A DNA stretch of 64,000 nucleotides from Methanoculleus sediminis (GCF_001017125.1 NZ_JXOJ01000008.1:142976-206975), one strand, 5' to 3'; positions 26,680 to 35,938 are shown, counted from the first letter of the stretch. Numbers and translations are program-made. Notes: generated from the letters alone by a model not told the origin.

Positions 26680-27924
26680 ATCACCATCATATTTGACGAA
26701 CTGCAGGGAAGACGGGTCTACATCGAGACCTACGGGTGCACCTACAACCACGCCGACACGCGGAGGCTCGCGGCGATACTGGAAGGTCTCGGCTGCACGA
26801 TGGCCGAACGGCCGGAGGAGGCGGACGCCGTCATCGTCAACACCTGCACGGTGATCGGTGCGACCGAACGAAAGATGCTCCGGCGCCTCGCTCTATTCGC
26901 CGACCGCGACCTCTACGTGACCGGGTGCATGCCGGTCGTCCAGATGGACAGGATCCGTTCGGTCTGCACGCCGCACGTCATCTATCCGGACGAGATCCAC
27001 GAGCGCTCCGCCGGGGTCGGCACCCGGGGTGCGGGGGCGACCGGCGTGGTGCAGGTGGCGAGCGGGTGCGTCGGCCGGTGCAGTTACTGCATCACCCGGT
27101 TCGCCCGTGGACAGTTGAAAAGTGCGCCTGCACGGGAGATACTCGACGCCGTCCGGGTTCTTGTCGCGTCGGGCGCCTGCGAGATCCAGCTGACCGGGCA
27201 GGACGTGGCCGCGTGGGGACTCGACCGGGGTGAGTCGCTCCCCGACCTCTTGCAGGAGATAGCGGAGATCCCCGGGAAGTTCACCGTCAGGCCGGGGATG
27301 ATGAACCCGGCTACGGTGCTCGGGATCCTCGATCCGCTCGTCGGGGCTTACGAGAGCGACACAGTCTTCCGGTTCCTCCACCTCCCCGTCCAGTCGGGCT
27401 CCGATACCGTCCTTGAACGGATGCAGCGCGGCTACACTGCGGCCGACGTCGTCCGGATCGTCGATACGTTCCGGGAACGCTTCCCGGATATGATGATCTC
27501 CTCCGACTTCATCACCGGGTTTCCCGGAGAGACGGACGAAGAGTTCTCGCAGACGCTCGAACTCCTCCGGAGGGCGGCGTTCGTGAAGGTGAACATCACC
27601 CGCTACTCCCGGCGGCCCGGAACGCCCGCGGCGGCCCTAAAAGACCTCCCCGAGCGGATACGCAAAGACCGCTCCCGCACGCTGCTTGCCGAAGCAAACC
27701 GGATCTACGACGCCTACAACGAGCGCTGGATCGGGCGGGAGACACCGATCGTCGCGACCGAGAAGAACGCGCCGGGATCGACCGTCTGCCGCAACCCCTG
27801 CTACCTCAATGTCGTCGTAAAAGAGGATCTCCCGTTCGGATTCACCGGGAAGGCGGTGATAACCGGGAACCGCCGGCACTACGTCACCGCCGAACGGATC
27901 CCATCCGATGACGAGAGGGTTTAG
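26680..27924 (+). CDS. MiaB-like tRNA methylthiotransferase (archaeal CDKAL1/MtaB type)
   Basis: Radical-SAM enzyme predicted to add a 2-methylthio group to t6A37 of tRNA. N-terminal cluster cysteines are in TYGCTYNHAD, VNTCTVIG and VTGCMP; the radical-SAM triplet is CVGRCSYC. A C-terminal TRAM-like domain follows. No ATG, GTG or TTG lies in frame between the stop at 26626 and the first conserved residues (RRVYIETYGC at 26713). The first ATG (26800) would remove the first cluster cysteine. The best placed triplet is ATC at 26680, 5 nt after GGAG (26671-26674). Start is therefore provisional. Confidence 0.85.
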   Translation: MTIIFDELQGRRVYIETYGCTYNHADTRRLAAILEGLGCTMAERPEEADAVIVNTCTVIGATERKMLRRLALFADRDLYVTGCMPVVQMDRIRSVCTPHVIYPDEIHERSAGVGTRGAGATGVVQVASGCVGRCSYCITRFARGQLKSAPAREILDAVRVLVASGACEIQLTGQDVAAWGLDRGESLPDLLQEIAEIPGKFTVRPGMMNPATVLGILDPLVGAYESDTVFRFLHLPVQSGSDTVLERMQRGYTAADVVRIVDTFRERFPDMMISSDFITGFPGETDEEFSQTLELLRRAAFVKVNITRYSRRPGTPAAALKDLPERIRKDRSRTLLAEANRIYDAYNERWIGRETPIVATEKNAPGSTVCRNPCYLNVVVKEDLPFGFTGKAVITGNRRHYVTAERIPSDDERV

Positions 27925-27967
27925 CCCCACCGAAACTTTTTCTTTGGATACGGCGTATCATCATTCC

Positions 27968-28411
27968 ATGCAGGGGATCACCGGGCAAGAACTCTCCTCA
28001 AAGAAGGCGGAATACCTCAAGTACATCCACATGCAGGGCGACGTCGTGAAGACGACCGAGATCGCCGCCCACTTCTCCGTCGCGCCCTCGACGGTGACAA
28101 AAGCGCTCACGGAGATTGCAAGAGCAGGCTACATCGAGCATACGCCCTACCACGGGGTGCGGCTCACCTCTCGCGGCACCGAATACGCCCGGTTCCTGGT
28201 CCGCCGCCACCGGATCGTCGCCCTGGTGCTCAGCCGCCACGGGCTCGAGCCCGAAGAGGCGTGCAGGGAGGCAAAGAAGATCGAGCAGTGCTTCTCGAAA
28301 GACCTCACCGACAGGATGTGCACGTCGCTCGGGCACCCGATGATGAGCGTCTGCGGGGAGATCGAGCATGATCACCGCTGCTGCGGGTCTCCCGGTGGGT
28401 ACCGCGGGTGA
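27968..28411 (+). CDS. DtxR/MntR-family metal-dependent regulator
   Basis: 147-residue regulator: N-terminal winged helix (EYLKYIHMQGDVVKTTEIAAHF...VTKALTEIARAGYI) and the dimer/metal-binding domain with LVRRHRIVALVLSRHGLEPEEACREA. There is no SH3-like C-terminal domain; instead the tail holds EHDHRCCG, a possible extra metal site. It directly precedes a Znu-type metal ABC operon, which is its likely target. ATG 27968 matches the family start; the frame opens at 27908 but overlaps the upstream gene. Confidence 0.85.
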   Translation: MQGITGQELSSKKAEYLKYIHMQGDVVKTTEIAAHFSVAPSTVTKALTEIARAGYIEHTPYHGVRLTSRGTEYARFLVRRHRIVALVLSRHGLEPEEACREAKKIEQCFSKDLTDRMCTSLGHPMMSVCGEIEHDHRCCGSPGGYRG

Positions 28412-28473
28412 CGGCGAAACGTCGTCCGGTGCGGGAAGAATTTAGATAGACACCAAATCCGGAGTGGAGAACG

Positions 28474-29376
28474 ATGGGGTCGCAGGATAACAACAATATC
28501 GTCCGTTTATCCCTCGCCGCAACCATATTCACGGTCTTTCTGCTGGCAGCAGCCACGGCGGGGTGCACCGGCACCGACCGGCAGGACGGTGGGGAGGTCG
28601 TCGTCGCGGTCACCATACCACCCGAACAGGAGTTCGTAGAACGGGTGGGCGGCGATCACGTCCGGGTGATCCTGCTGGTGCCGCCGGGAGCCGACCCGCA
28701 CACCTACGAACCCCCGCCGGGAACCCTCGCCGACGTCGCAGAGGCGGATATGTATGCCGTGGTCGGTTCGGGGATCGAGTTCGAACTCGCCTGGCGGGAG
28801 AAGATCGCCGCCCTGAACCCCGGGATGCTGGTCGTCGACTGTTCGCGCGGCGTCGACCTGATCGCGGCCGGTGACGCAGAACACGCGGGAGCCGACCCGC
28901 ACATCTGGACGTCCCCGAAGAACGCGAAGGTCATGGTCGAGAACATCCGCGAGGGGCTCATAGCGGTCGACCCGGAAAACGCCGAAGACTACCGCCGGAA
29001 CACCGATGCCTACCTCGGGGAACTCGACGCCCTTGATACGGAGATCACCGGTGCGCTCGCCGCATCGGGGGTGAAGAAGGTCATGGTCTACCACTCGTCG
29101 TGGGCCTACCTTGCCCGGGACTACGGCTTTGCTGAAGTGCCGATCGAGAGCGAGGGAAAGGAACCCTCGCCGCAGAGGCTGGAGCACCTCATCAAGCAGG
29201 CAAAGGTGGAGAAGATCCGGGTGATATTCGCATCGCCCGAGCACTCCACCCGGAGCGCCGAGGTGATCGCGGACGCGATCGGGGGCACCGTGGTGACGGT
29301 GAGCCCGCTCGCGAAGGACTACCTCGCGAACATGCGGTACGTGGCCCGGGCATTTGCGGAGAGCGGCAGGCCATGA
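28474..29376 (+). CDS. Metal ABC transporter substrate-binding lipoprotein (ZnuA/TroA-like)
   Basis: Cluster A-1 (zinc/manganese) binding protein, 300 residues, with a lipoprotein signal ending ATAGC (about residue 30). Metal ligand positions are visible: His in ADPHTYEP, His in GADPHIWTSP, His in VYHSSWAY, and Glu/His in the C-lobe ASPEHSTRS. No His-rich loop, which weakly favours Mn/Fe or high-affinity Zn without a chaperone loop. ATGA overlap with the ATPase gene. Confidence 0.9.
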   Translation: MGSQDNNNIVRLSLAATIFTVFLLAAATAGCTGTDRQDGGEVVVAVTIPPEQEFVERVGGDHVRVILLVPPGADPHTYEPPPGTLADVAEADMYAVVGSGIEFELAWREKIAALNPGMLVVDCSRGVDLIAAGDAEHAGADPHIWTSPKNAKVMVENIREGLIAVDPENAEDYRRNTDAYLGELDALDTEITGALAASGVKKVMVYHSSWAYLARDYGFAEVPIESEGKEPSPQRLEHLIKQAKVEKIRVIFASPEHSTRSAEVIADAIGGTVVTVSPLAKDYLANMRYVARAFAESGRP

Positions 29377-30140
29377 CCGCGCCCGTGATCGAGGTCGAGG
29401 ACGTCCGGGTCAGGCTGCGCGGCCATACCGTCCTCGAAGACGTGAGCCTTGCCGTCTACCCGGACGACTTCTACGCGATCATCGGGCCGAACGGCGGCGG
29501 GAAGACGACGCTTCTCCGGGTGATCCTCGGCCTCCTCCAACCCTCCCGCGGCACGGTCAGGATCCTCGGCGGGACGGGGGCGGCGGCGAGGAGGGATCTC
29601 GGCTACGTCCCCCAGTTCCGGACGTTCGACTTCGAGTATCCCATCACCGTGCGGGAGATGGTTCTCTCCGGCCGCCTCGGCCACATCACCCGGCTCCCGC
29701 GGCGTTACGGGGCCGAAGACCACGCCCGGACGGAGGAGGCGCTCGAGACGATGGGCATCGCCGGTCTCGCCGACCGGCAGATCCGCGATCTCTCCGGCGG
29801 TGAGCAGCAGCGGGCGATCATCGCCCGGGCGCTCGTCGGCGACCCGAAGGTGCTGCTCCTCGACGAACCGACGGTCTACGTGGACGCTCCGACTGCGGCG
29901 CAGTTCTACGGGATCCTCGACCGACTCCGCGAACGGATGGCGATCGTCCTCGTCACCCACGACATCGGGGTGATCCCGGAGCACGTGACCCGGGTCGCCT
30001 GCCTGAACAGGCGCCTCTACACGCACGACACGAACGAGATAACGCCGGATATGCTCGAAGCCGCATACCACTGCCCGGTCGATCTCATCGCCCACGGGGT
30101 TCCGCACCGGGTCTTCTCGGAACATACGGAGGAGGAGTGA
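29373..30140 (+). CDS. Metal ABC transporter ATP-binding protein (ZnuC-like)
   Basis: 255-residue ATPase with Walker A GPNGGGKTT, signature LSGGEQQR, Walker B LLLDEPTVYVD and switch VTHDIG. Belongs with the binding protein and permease on either side. The C-terminal tail includes a His/Cys-containing stretch (AAYHCPVDLIAHGVPH) sometimes seen in zinc importers. Confidence 0.92.
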   Translation: MTAPVIEVEDVRVRLRGHTVLEDVSLAVYPDDFYAIIGPNGGGKTTLLRVILGLLQPSRGTVRILGGTGAAARRDLGYVPQFRTFDFEYPITVREMVLSGRLGHITRLPRRYGAEDHARTEEALETMGIAGLADRQIRDLSGGEQQRAIIARALVGDPKVLLLDEPTVYVDAPTAAQFYGILDRLRERMAIVLVTHDIGVIPEHVTRVACLNRRLYTHDTNEITPDMLEAAYHCPVDLIAHGVPHRVFSEHTEEE

Positions 30141-30142
30141 GC

Positions 30143-30952
30143 ATGCTCGAGATTCTCGGGTTCGAGTTCTTCAGGAACGCCCTCATCGCCGGAGTGCTCG
30201 CGAGCATCGCCTGCGGCATCATCGGCACCTACGTCGTGGTGCGGCGGATGGTCTCGGTCAGCGGCGGCATATCCCACGCGGCCTTCGGCGGGATCGGCCT
30301 CGGCTACTTCTTCGGGATAGACCCGCTCCTCGGCGCAACCGGATTCACCGTGGCGACGGCGCTCGGGATGGGCGCGCTCCAGCTCCGGGCGCGGCAGCAG
30401 ATGGACACCATCATCGGCGCGGTCTGGGCGGCGGGGATGGCCGTAGGCATCCTTTTCGTCTACCTGACACCGGGATTCGCCCCCGACCTCTTCTCCTACC
30501 TCTTCGGGAACATCCTCCTCGTCCCGAGGGGGGACATCCTCCTGATGGGGGTGCTCGTCGCCATCATCGTCGCGGTCGTGGCCCTCCTCTACCGGGAACT
30601 CCAGGCGGTCACGTTCGACCCGGACTACGCGACGGTCATGAACCTCCCGGTCGAGCGGCTCTCGCTCCTCCTCCTCGTGCTGATTGCGCTCACCGTGGTG
30701 ATGCTGATCCGGGTGGTGGGGATCATCCTGGTGATCGCGCTCCTGACGCTCCCGGCGGCGATCAGCCGCCTCTACACCACCCGGATCCGGAGCATGATGG
30801 TCCTCGCCGTCGTCCTCGGCATCGCCTTCACCCTGACGGGGATAGGGCTCTCCTACCTCCTCGACGTCCCCTCGGGGGCGACGATCATCCTCGTGAGCAC
30901 GCTCGCGTATGCGGGCGCCCTCGGGGCCGAACGCCTCCGGCAGGGCGACTAG
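30143..30952 (+). CDS. Metal ABC transporter permease (ZnuB-like)
   Basis: 269-residue integral membrane protein of the ABC-3 family with about eight membrane segments; VRRMVSVSGGISHAAFGGIGLGYFFG is broken here to note its key parts: MVSVSGGISHAAFG and GIGLGYFFG. ATG 30143 lies 6 nt after GGAGGAG; GTG 30137 overlaps the ATPase stop and is less likely. Completes the regulator-znuACB-like unit. Confidence 0.9.
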   Translation: MLEILGFEFFRNALIAGVLASIACGIIGTYVVVRRMVSVSGGISHAAFGGIGLGYFFGIDPLLGATGFTVATALGMGALQLRARQQMDTIIGAVWAAGMAVGILFVYLTPGFAPDLFSYLFGNILLVPRGDILLMGVLVAIIVAVVALLYRELQAVTFDPDYATVMNLPVERLSLLLLVLIALTVVMLIRVVGIILVIALLTLPAAISRLYTTRIRSMMVLAVVLGIAFTLTGIGLSYLLDVPSGATIILVSTLAYAGALGAERLRQGD

Positions 30953-31002
30953 CGGGACAAACCGGTGCGCTTATGCCGGCGTACGCAAGAGGTGAGTGAG
31001 CA

Positions 31003-31527
31003 ATGGATCCGATCATCGAAGAGGGATACGCCCGCCTCCTCGAGACCCTTGAGGAACTGCAGGCGAAGAAGGAAGAATCGGCCTCGGAACTCCGGGGCAG
31101 CATGGGAGCCCTCCTTGCGCGGATGGCTGCCGATACGGCGCCGGTCGTGAAGCGGATCGGGCTCGAGATGCTCCGGCGCGCAAAGAGGGAGGCGTCAGGG
31201 GATCTCTACGACCAGGAGTTCTACGAGAAGAAGATGATCGTTCTCGGGAAAGGCGACCCGCTCCCCTACCGCCCCGACGACCCGACGAAGCCCGTCGATG
31301 CGCAGATCTGCGTCCTCGACGAGGACGGGGCCTTCCACGAACTGATGTACACCAACACCGATATCCGGACGGACTCCTATCTCGCGCCGCTCGCGCCGGA
31401 GGAGGCGTTCGAGATCTACGGCTACGAACTCGTCTTCATGCTCTACCGGGCGCTCTACGAGTATGCAGAGAAGGACGAGGAACTGACGGCCGCGCTCGCG
31501 CGGACGCTCGAGTATCTGGGGTCCTGA
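31003..31527 (+). CDS. Hypothetical protein, coiled N-terminus
   Basis: 174 residues. The first ~65 residues are strongly helical and charged (likely coiled coil); the rest reads as a mixed alpha/beta domain with no recognised motif. GTGAG upstream of ATG 31003 supports the start. Codon use matches neighbours. It follows the metal transporter operon by 50 bp; no functional link can be shown. Confidence 0.65.
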   Translation: MDPIIEEGYARLLETLEELQAKKEESASELRGSMGALLARMAADTAPVVKRIGLEMLRRAKREASGDLYDQEFYEKKMIVLGKGDPLPYRPDDPTKPVDAQICVLDEDGAFHELMYTNTDIRTDSYLAPLAPEEAFEIYGYELVFMLYRALYEYAEKDEELTAALARTLEYLGS

Positions 31528-31944
31528 AAACATTTTTTCCGAAGGCGGCCCCGGGATATCGAAGGGGTGCCGGGTTTAGCGGGCCTCCCGGGGTTTTGAT
31601 CACTGCTTGCGTGCTGCCATAGACGGACAGGCAGGACTCGATTAAAAGCCCGGTGCAGTGGACCGTGGGAGAATCGCCATTGGGGGAACGACACTCCGCT
31701 AGGAGTGGAGTTCGAGCACCGAAGGTGCGAGGGGGGGTTGCAGGGGAGTGCGATGGTTCGTAGAACCGGAGCTGGAGCACCGGAGGTGCGATATCCAACG
31801 GAAATCCGTGCACGGGTTCGTGGTGTCCCTATGAGCAATCGGCGGGGCACCCCGAGGCTTTGGCACCCGCAGGACATAGTGGGCGACCGGCAGAGGCAGT
31901 CCACCGTTATCAACACGCCGGCCTTCTCCCCCACCCAACCCCCT
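31528..31944. other. Gene-free stretch holding a hairpin-mosaic repeat
   Basis: No gene. Most of it is a dispersed repeat (31656-31812, described separately). The flanks are GC-rich and have no recognisable RNA gene. The end runs into the 3' end of the convergent gene at 31945. Confidence 0.6.
31656..31812 (+). repeat. Hairpin-mosaic repeat, copy A
   Basis: Begins with CAGTGGACCGTGGGAG (31656-31671) running into AATCGCCAT, and ends with GGTGCGATATCC...AAATCCGTGCA. Between are four mini-hairpins: CACTCC/GGAGTG (31692-31707), GCACC-GAA-GGTGC (31716-31728), GGTTC-GTA-GAACC (31755-31767) and GCACC-GGA-GGTGC (31777-31789). Both ends recur, in reverse orientation, at 43863-43971; one end recurs twice at 37.5-37.6 kb. 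Confidence 0.75.
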
Positions 31945-32397
31945 TCACCGGCGCCCGAAGATGGGGATGATCGGCTCGGTGAGGTCGCGCCCGGCCCCGA
32001 GCGCCGTGAGGGGATACGAGCGCTGGAACCGCTGTCCCTCGGCGTTTTCGTAGATGACGACCGCTTTTGCCTCCGAGACCATCGACGGCAGGCTGAACCC
32101 GGACTCCTCGTCCGGGTCGAGCGAGACGACCTCGAACTCGATGTCGAGCGGAACGAGGGCGACACGGATGTTTTGCGCCCTCGCGGTCCCCGTATTGGTG
32201 ACGATGATCTCCCGCGCATCCTCCGCGAGCTCAGCGGTGACGAGCGGATAGTCCTCCGTATCTCCCATGATACGGAGAGTCATCAGGATAGCGATCATGA
32301 ATACCAGCGCGATGAGGCCGAAGAAAGGCTCGATGACGAACAGCCCGAGCGCAATGAGGCCGCCCATTACCAGAACGATCTTCTGGTTCTTATCCAT
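31945..32397 (-). CDS. Small membrane protein of unknown function
   Basis: 150 residues. Two adjacent hydrophobic segments occupy about residues 7-45, then a soluble domain of ~100 residues (beta-rich; includes IIVTNTGTARAQNIRVALVP, like CARDB-type adhesive domains). Probably anchored with the domain on one face of the membrane. Divergent from seryl-tRNA synthetase. No assigned function. Confidence 0.65.
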   Translation of the reverse strand: MDKNQKIVLVMGGLIALGLFVIEPFFGLIALVFMIAILMTLRIMGDTEDYPLVTAELAEDAREIIVTNTGTARAQNIRVALVPLDIEFEVVSLDPDEESGFSLPSMVSEAKAVVIYENAEGQRFQRSYPLTALGAGRDLTEPIIPIFGRR

Positions 32398-32554
32398 GCT
32401 AATGGGTTGGTCTGCCGGGAATTATAAGAGTAGGTTTCGTGTGCGGGAGCGGCGGGGCGCAGTCCGGGCGCCGTGCCCGGGAGCCCCCCGCGTTCATCAT
32501 CGAGGACGGGCAACACGACCATATACCGTCATAGCGAAGTACGTACGAGACAGT

Positions 32555-33832
32555 ATGCTTGAGTTGAAGTTCGTTCGTGCACACCCCGAGATCGTCCGGG
32601 CAGACCTCGCGAAGAGAGGAGACACCGAGAAGCTGGCCTGGGTCGATGAGGTGCTGGAGATGGACAGGAGGGCACGGGAACTCACCGTTGCGATCGGGGA
32701 TCTGCGCAACCGCAGAAACGTCATATCCCGCGAGATCAGCCAGGCGAGGAAGGCGGGGAACGATATCGCGGATCTCCTCGCCGAAGCCGCAGGACTCCCG
32801 GAACGGATCAAGGAGGCAGAGGCGGAGCGCGAGACGCTCACCGAGGCGGTGACGTACCGCCTGATGCGGCTCCCGAACATCCTCCACGAGAGCGTGCCCG
32901 TCGGCAAGGACGACTCCGAGAACGTCGAGATCCGGCGCTGGGGCGAGCCGGTGATCCCCGCGTTCGATTTGGAGAACCACGGCGCGCTCGCCGTCAAGCA
33001 CGACTGGGCGGACTTCGAACGCGCGGCGAAGATTGCCGGGGCCGGATTTTACTTCCTGAAGGGCAGGCTCGCCCTGCTCGATATGGCGCTCCAGCGGTTC
33101 GCGATGGATATCCTCGTCCAGCGCGGGTATACCCCGATCATCCCGCCTTACATGATGAACCGGGCCGCATACGAGGGCGTGACCGACCTTGCCGACTTCG
33201 AGAACGTCATGTACAGGATCGACGGCGAGGACGAGTACCTGATCGCGACGAGCGAGCATCCGATGGCCGCGATGTACTGCGACGAGATCTTCGAGGAGAA
33301 GGACCTGCCGCTCCGGCTTGCGGGGCTGAGCCCGTGCTTCCGGCGCGAGATCGGGGCACACGGACTCGATACGAAAGGGCTCTTCCGCGTCCACCAGTTC
33401 CACAAGGTGGAGCAGTTCGTCTACGCCACCCCCGAGCAGTCCTGGGATCTCCACGAGGAACTGATGGCGAATGCAGAGGAGGTCTTCCAGCGGCTCGGCC
33501 TTCCCTACCGGGTCGTCTCGATCTGCACGGGGGATATCGGGACGGTCGCCGCGAAGAAGTACGACCTCGAGGTCTGGATGCCGCGCGAGGAGCGCTACCG
33601 CGAAGCGGTCTCCTGCTCGAACTGCACGGCCTACCAGGCGGTCAGGCTGAACATCAAGGTGCGCGATCCGACCGAGTTCACCGAGAAGCGCTATGTGCAT
33701 ACCTTAAACAGCACCGCGATCGCGACGTCCCGCGCGATCCGGGCGATCCTCGAGAACAACCAGAACGAGGACGGCTCGGTCACGATTCCGAAGGCTCTCA
33801 GGCCCTATCTCTACGGCAGCGAGACGCTGTAG
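32555..33832 (+). CDS. serS: Seryl-tRNA synthetase (canonical, bacterial-like class)
   Basis: Charges tRNA-Ser. 425 residues. N-terminal coiled-coil arm (residues ~30-100) that grips tRNA-Ser, then the class II core: motif 2 CFRREIGAHGLDTKGLFR and motif 3 near the C-terminus (LNSTAIATSRAIRAILENNQ). It is the common SerRS, not the rare zinc-dependent form of some methanogens. ATG 32555 is the family start; the upstream open frame to 32267 is not conserved. Confidence 0.96.
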   Translation: MLELKFVRAHPEIVRADLAKRGDTEKLAWVDEVLEMDRRARELTVAIGDLRNRRNVISREISQARKAGNDIADLLAEAAGLPERIKEAEAERETLTEAVTYRLMRLPNILHESVPVGKDDSENVEIRRWGEPVIPAFDLENHGALAVKHDWADFERAAKIAGAGFYFLKGRLALLDMALQRFAMDILVQRGYTPIIPPYMMNRAAYEGVTDLADFENVMYRIDGEDEYLIATSEHPMAAMYCDEIFEEKDLPLRLAGLSPCFRREIGAHGLDTKGLFRVHQFHKVEQFVYATPEQSWDLHEELMANAEEVFQRLGLPYRVVSICTGDIGTVAAKKYDLEVWMPREERYREAVSCSNCTAYQAVRLNIKVRDPTEFTEKRYVHTLNSTAIATSRAIRAILENNQNEDGSVTIPKALRPYLYGSETL

Positions 33833-33993
33833 AACTTCGAGGGTCTGCGAGAGCCCGACAATACTTTTTTGACGGATCCGGACATCCGCCGGCCTCTTCC
33901 CCGCTCACCCGAACGGGCCGGTAAAGAGATGCGTCGGGCGCTCTTTCGGAAGAAAGAGATGGCATATAAGCAGAAAGCTTCATAGGAAAGATT

Positions 33994-35217
33994 ATGCCCC
34001 TCTCTCCGCATACGAAGATTCACATACTCCTTCTCATCGGTATCGCCGTAGCCGCGGCAGTCCTCTCCTCCGGATGTTTACAGAGCGCCGGACCCGTGCA
34101 GGAAGCAGGCGATCCCAACCGGAGCACTCCGCCCCCGGCGGTAGCCTCCGAGCTCGCGTCGATCGTCTCGGCCGGTGTCCGGAACGCCGGCGTCCCCGGT
34201 ACCCTGATCGAGATCTCGACGCCGGAATGGACCTGGAACTACGCGGCCGGCAACGCCTCGCTCTCCCCCGCAGTGGCGGCGACACCGGAGATGCGGTTCA
34301 TCATCGCGAGCGTGACAAAGACCTTCACGAGCGTCGCAATCCAGCAGCTCGCCGAGGACGGAAAACTCTCGCTCGACGATCCCATCGACCTCTGGCTCCC
34401 GGCGGACGTGGCGGAGGAGATCCCGAACTCCTCCGCGATCACGATACGCCAGCTCCTCGATCACACGAGCGGGATCCCGGATTACGATGAGGACGCGATC
34501 GTCCTCGAAGAGTACATGAGCCCCGACACCCCGATACCATACCAGGAAGGGATGCGGCAGGGCCTCGATGCAGGCCCCCTGTATCCGCCGGGAACGGGTT
34601 ACACTTACTCGAACGTGAACTACATCCTTCTCACGTTGATCATCGACGAGGCGGCCGGCGTCCCCTACGAGGACTACGTCACCCGCAACATCCTCGTCCC
34701 GGCGGGGATGAACGATACGTTCGTTCACCGGACCAACCACATCCCCGGGCCGCATATGCGGGCCCAGGAGAGCGAAGAGGACGGCACCATCATGGACTTC
34801 AGCGACCTCTATATTCAGTTCGACCGGGGCGCCGGAGATATCGTGAGCACGACGGCCGATCTCAACAGGTTCCACCATACCCTCCGCTCGGGTGCGCTGC
34901 TCAGCCCGGCGTCGCTCGCGGCGATGGAGAATACCTCCCCACAGTCTCGGAAGATCGGAATGGTGCCCGGACTTGGAGAGATGAACGTCGGATGCGGTTA
35001 CGGATACTTCACGCAGCAGAACGCATCGGAGGGCCTGACCCTCTACGGCCATACCGGCGGGTACTACGGCTCGTATACGGCATGGTACTACTGGGCCGAG
35101 AAGGACACCTACATCGCCATGAACAGCAACTCTGCGGCAAAAGCGGGCGCGGTAAACGAGGAGATCCTCGCCCCGGTCATCCGGTATCTCAAAGAAGGGA
35201 AAGCGGCCGGGCAGTAG
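33994..35217 (+). CDS. Beta-lactamase-family serine hydrolase, lipoprotein
   Basis: 407 residues. Signal peptide with lipobox SSGC at about residue 28, so membrane-tethered outside. Serine-active-site motifs of the class C/PBP4*-type fold: SVTK (nucleophile Ser about residue 104), YSN (about 208) and HTGG (about 351). Methanogens without murein use such enzymes as esterases or D-aminopeptidases; the substrate is unknown. Monocistronic, convergent with the ABC-2 genes. Confidence 0.85.
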   Translation: MPLSPHTKIHILLLIGIAVAAAVLSSGCLQSAGPVQEAGDPNRSTPPPAVASELASIVSAGVRNAGVPGTLIEISTPEWTWNYAAGNASLSPAVAATPEMRFIIASVTKTFTSVAIQQLAEDGKLSLDDPIDLWLPADVAEEIPNSSAITIRQLLDHTSGIPDYDEDAIVLEEYMSPDTPIPYQEGMRQGLDAGPLYPPGTGYTYSNVNYILLTLIIDEAAGVPYEDYVTRNILVPAGMNDTFVHRTNHIPGPHMRAQESEEDGTIMDFSDLYIQFDRGAGDIVSTTADLNRFHHTLRSGALLSPASLAAMENTSPQSRKIGMVPGLGEMNVGCGYGYFTQQNASEGLTLYGHTGGYYGSYTAWYYWAEKDTYIAMNSNSAAKAGAVNEEILAPVIRYLKEGKAAGQ

Positions 35218-35236
35218 GCCGGCCCGTTTCATATTT

Positions 35237-35938
35237 TTACGGAATTGTTCTGACGATCCGCTCCTTCGTCACCTTCCCGGCGATGAAGCGGGCAAGGGCA
35301 AGGAGCGCGAATCCCACCGCCGCGAGGATTGCTTCCGCCGTCACCGAGATGGCCGAGCCGCCCGGTGCGACCTGCTGGAGCCCGACGATCAGGAAGATGA
35401 ACCCGAATATCAGCACGAACCCGAGGATCTGGTTCTCCCGCATCCCGAGCGCGAGCTGGGCCGCGCCGATCAGCCCGGTCGCAGCGGCGATCCAGATCGG
35501 GACGACGGCCGCGAGGTGAAGGAGGAGCAGGGGTTCGCCGGCTACGGGAGCGCTCGCAAGGGTGTAAACCGCCGCAATGGTCACTGCGGCCGAGACAAGG
35601 GTCATCAGATACGCCGGCACGGCGACCCCTACGGCCTTCCCCTCCCAGAGGCGGCGGAGGGAGACCGGGGTGCAGAGGAGCGTCTCGACGGAGCCGTCCC
35701 GCTTCTCGCGGAGGAAGGCGTCGGCACAGAAGAGGTAGCCCATAAAGACCCCGACCGGGAGGGTAACCGTGGCGATGCCGCCGGAAATGGCCGCTGCGTC
35801 GCCTTCCGAGCCCGCAGCGATCCCGAGGATCGTCACGACGGGAAACCATACGGCGAAGATGAGCGCTGCGATGAGGGCGCTCCGGTTCCGGAGGGCGAGC
35901 CGGATCTCGCGCCGGGCGATGACGGCAAACGTGCTCAT
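35237..35938 (-). CDS. ABC-2 type transporter permease
   Basis: 233 residues with about six membrane helices; begins MSTFAVIARREIRLALRNRSAL, with the amphipathic N-terminal helix of ABC-2 exporters (given here in two parts: MSTFAVIARRE, IRLALRNRS). Overlaps the ATPase gene by 4 nt (35935-35938), so a two-gene export system. Cargo unknown (drug, lipid or peptide). Confidence 0.82.
   Translation of the reverse strand: MSTFAVIARREIRLALRNRSALIAALIFAVWFPVVTILGIAAGSEGDAAAISGGIATVTLPVGVFMGYLFCADAFLREKRDGSVETLLCTPVSLRRLWEGKAVGVAVPAYLMTLVSAAVTIAAVYTLASAPVAGEPLLLLHLAAVVPIWIAAATGLIGAAQLALGMRENQILGFVLIFGFIFLIVGLQQVAPGGSAISVTAEAILAAVGFALLALARFIAGKVTKERIVRTIP

Noticed and set aside
31656-31812. Insertion sequence or transposon
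   Set aside because: No transposase or terminal inverted repeats with target duplication were seen; the element is too short to be autonomous.
32555-33832. Seryl-tRNA synthetase as the rare methanogen-type enzyme
   Set aside because: Coiled-coil arm and motif 2/3 match the canonical class; the rare zinc-dependent form has a different N-terminus.
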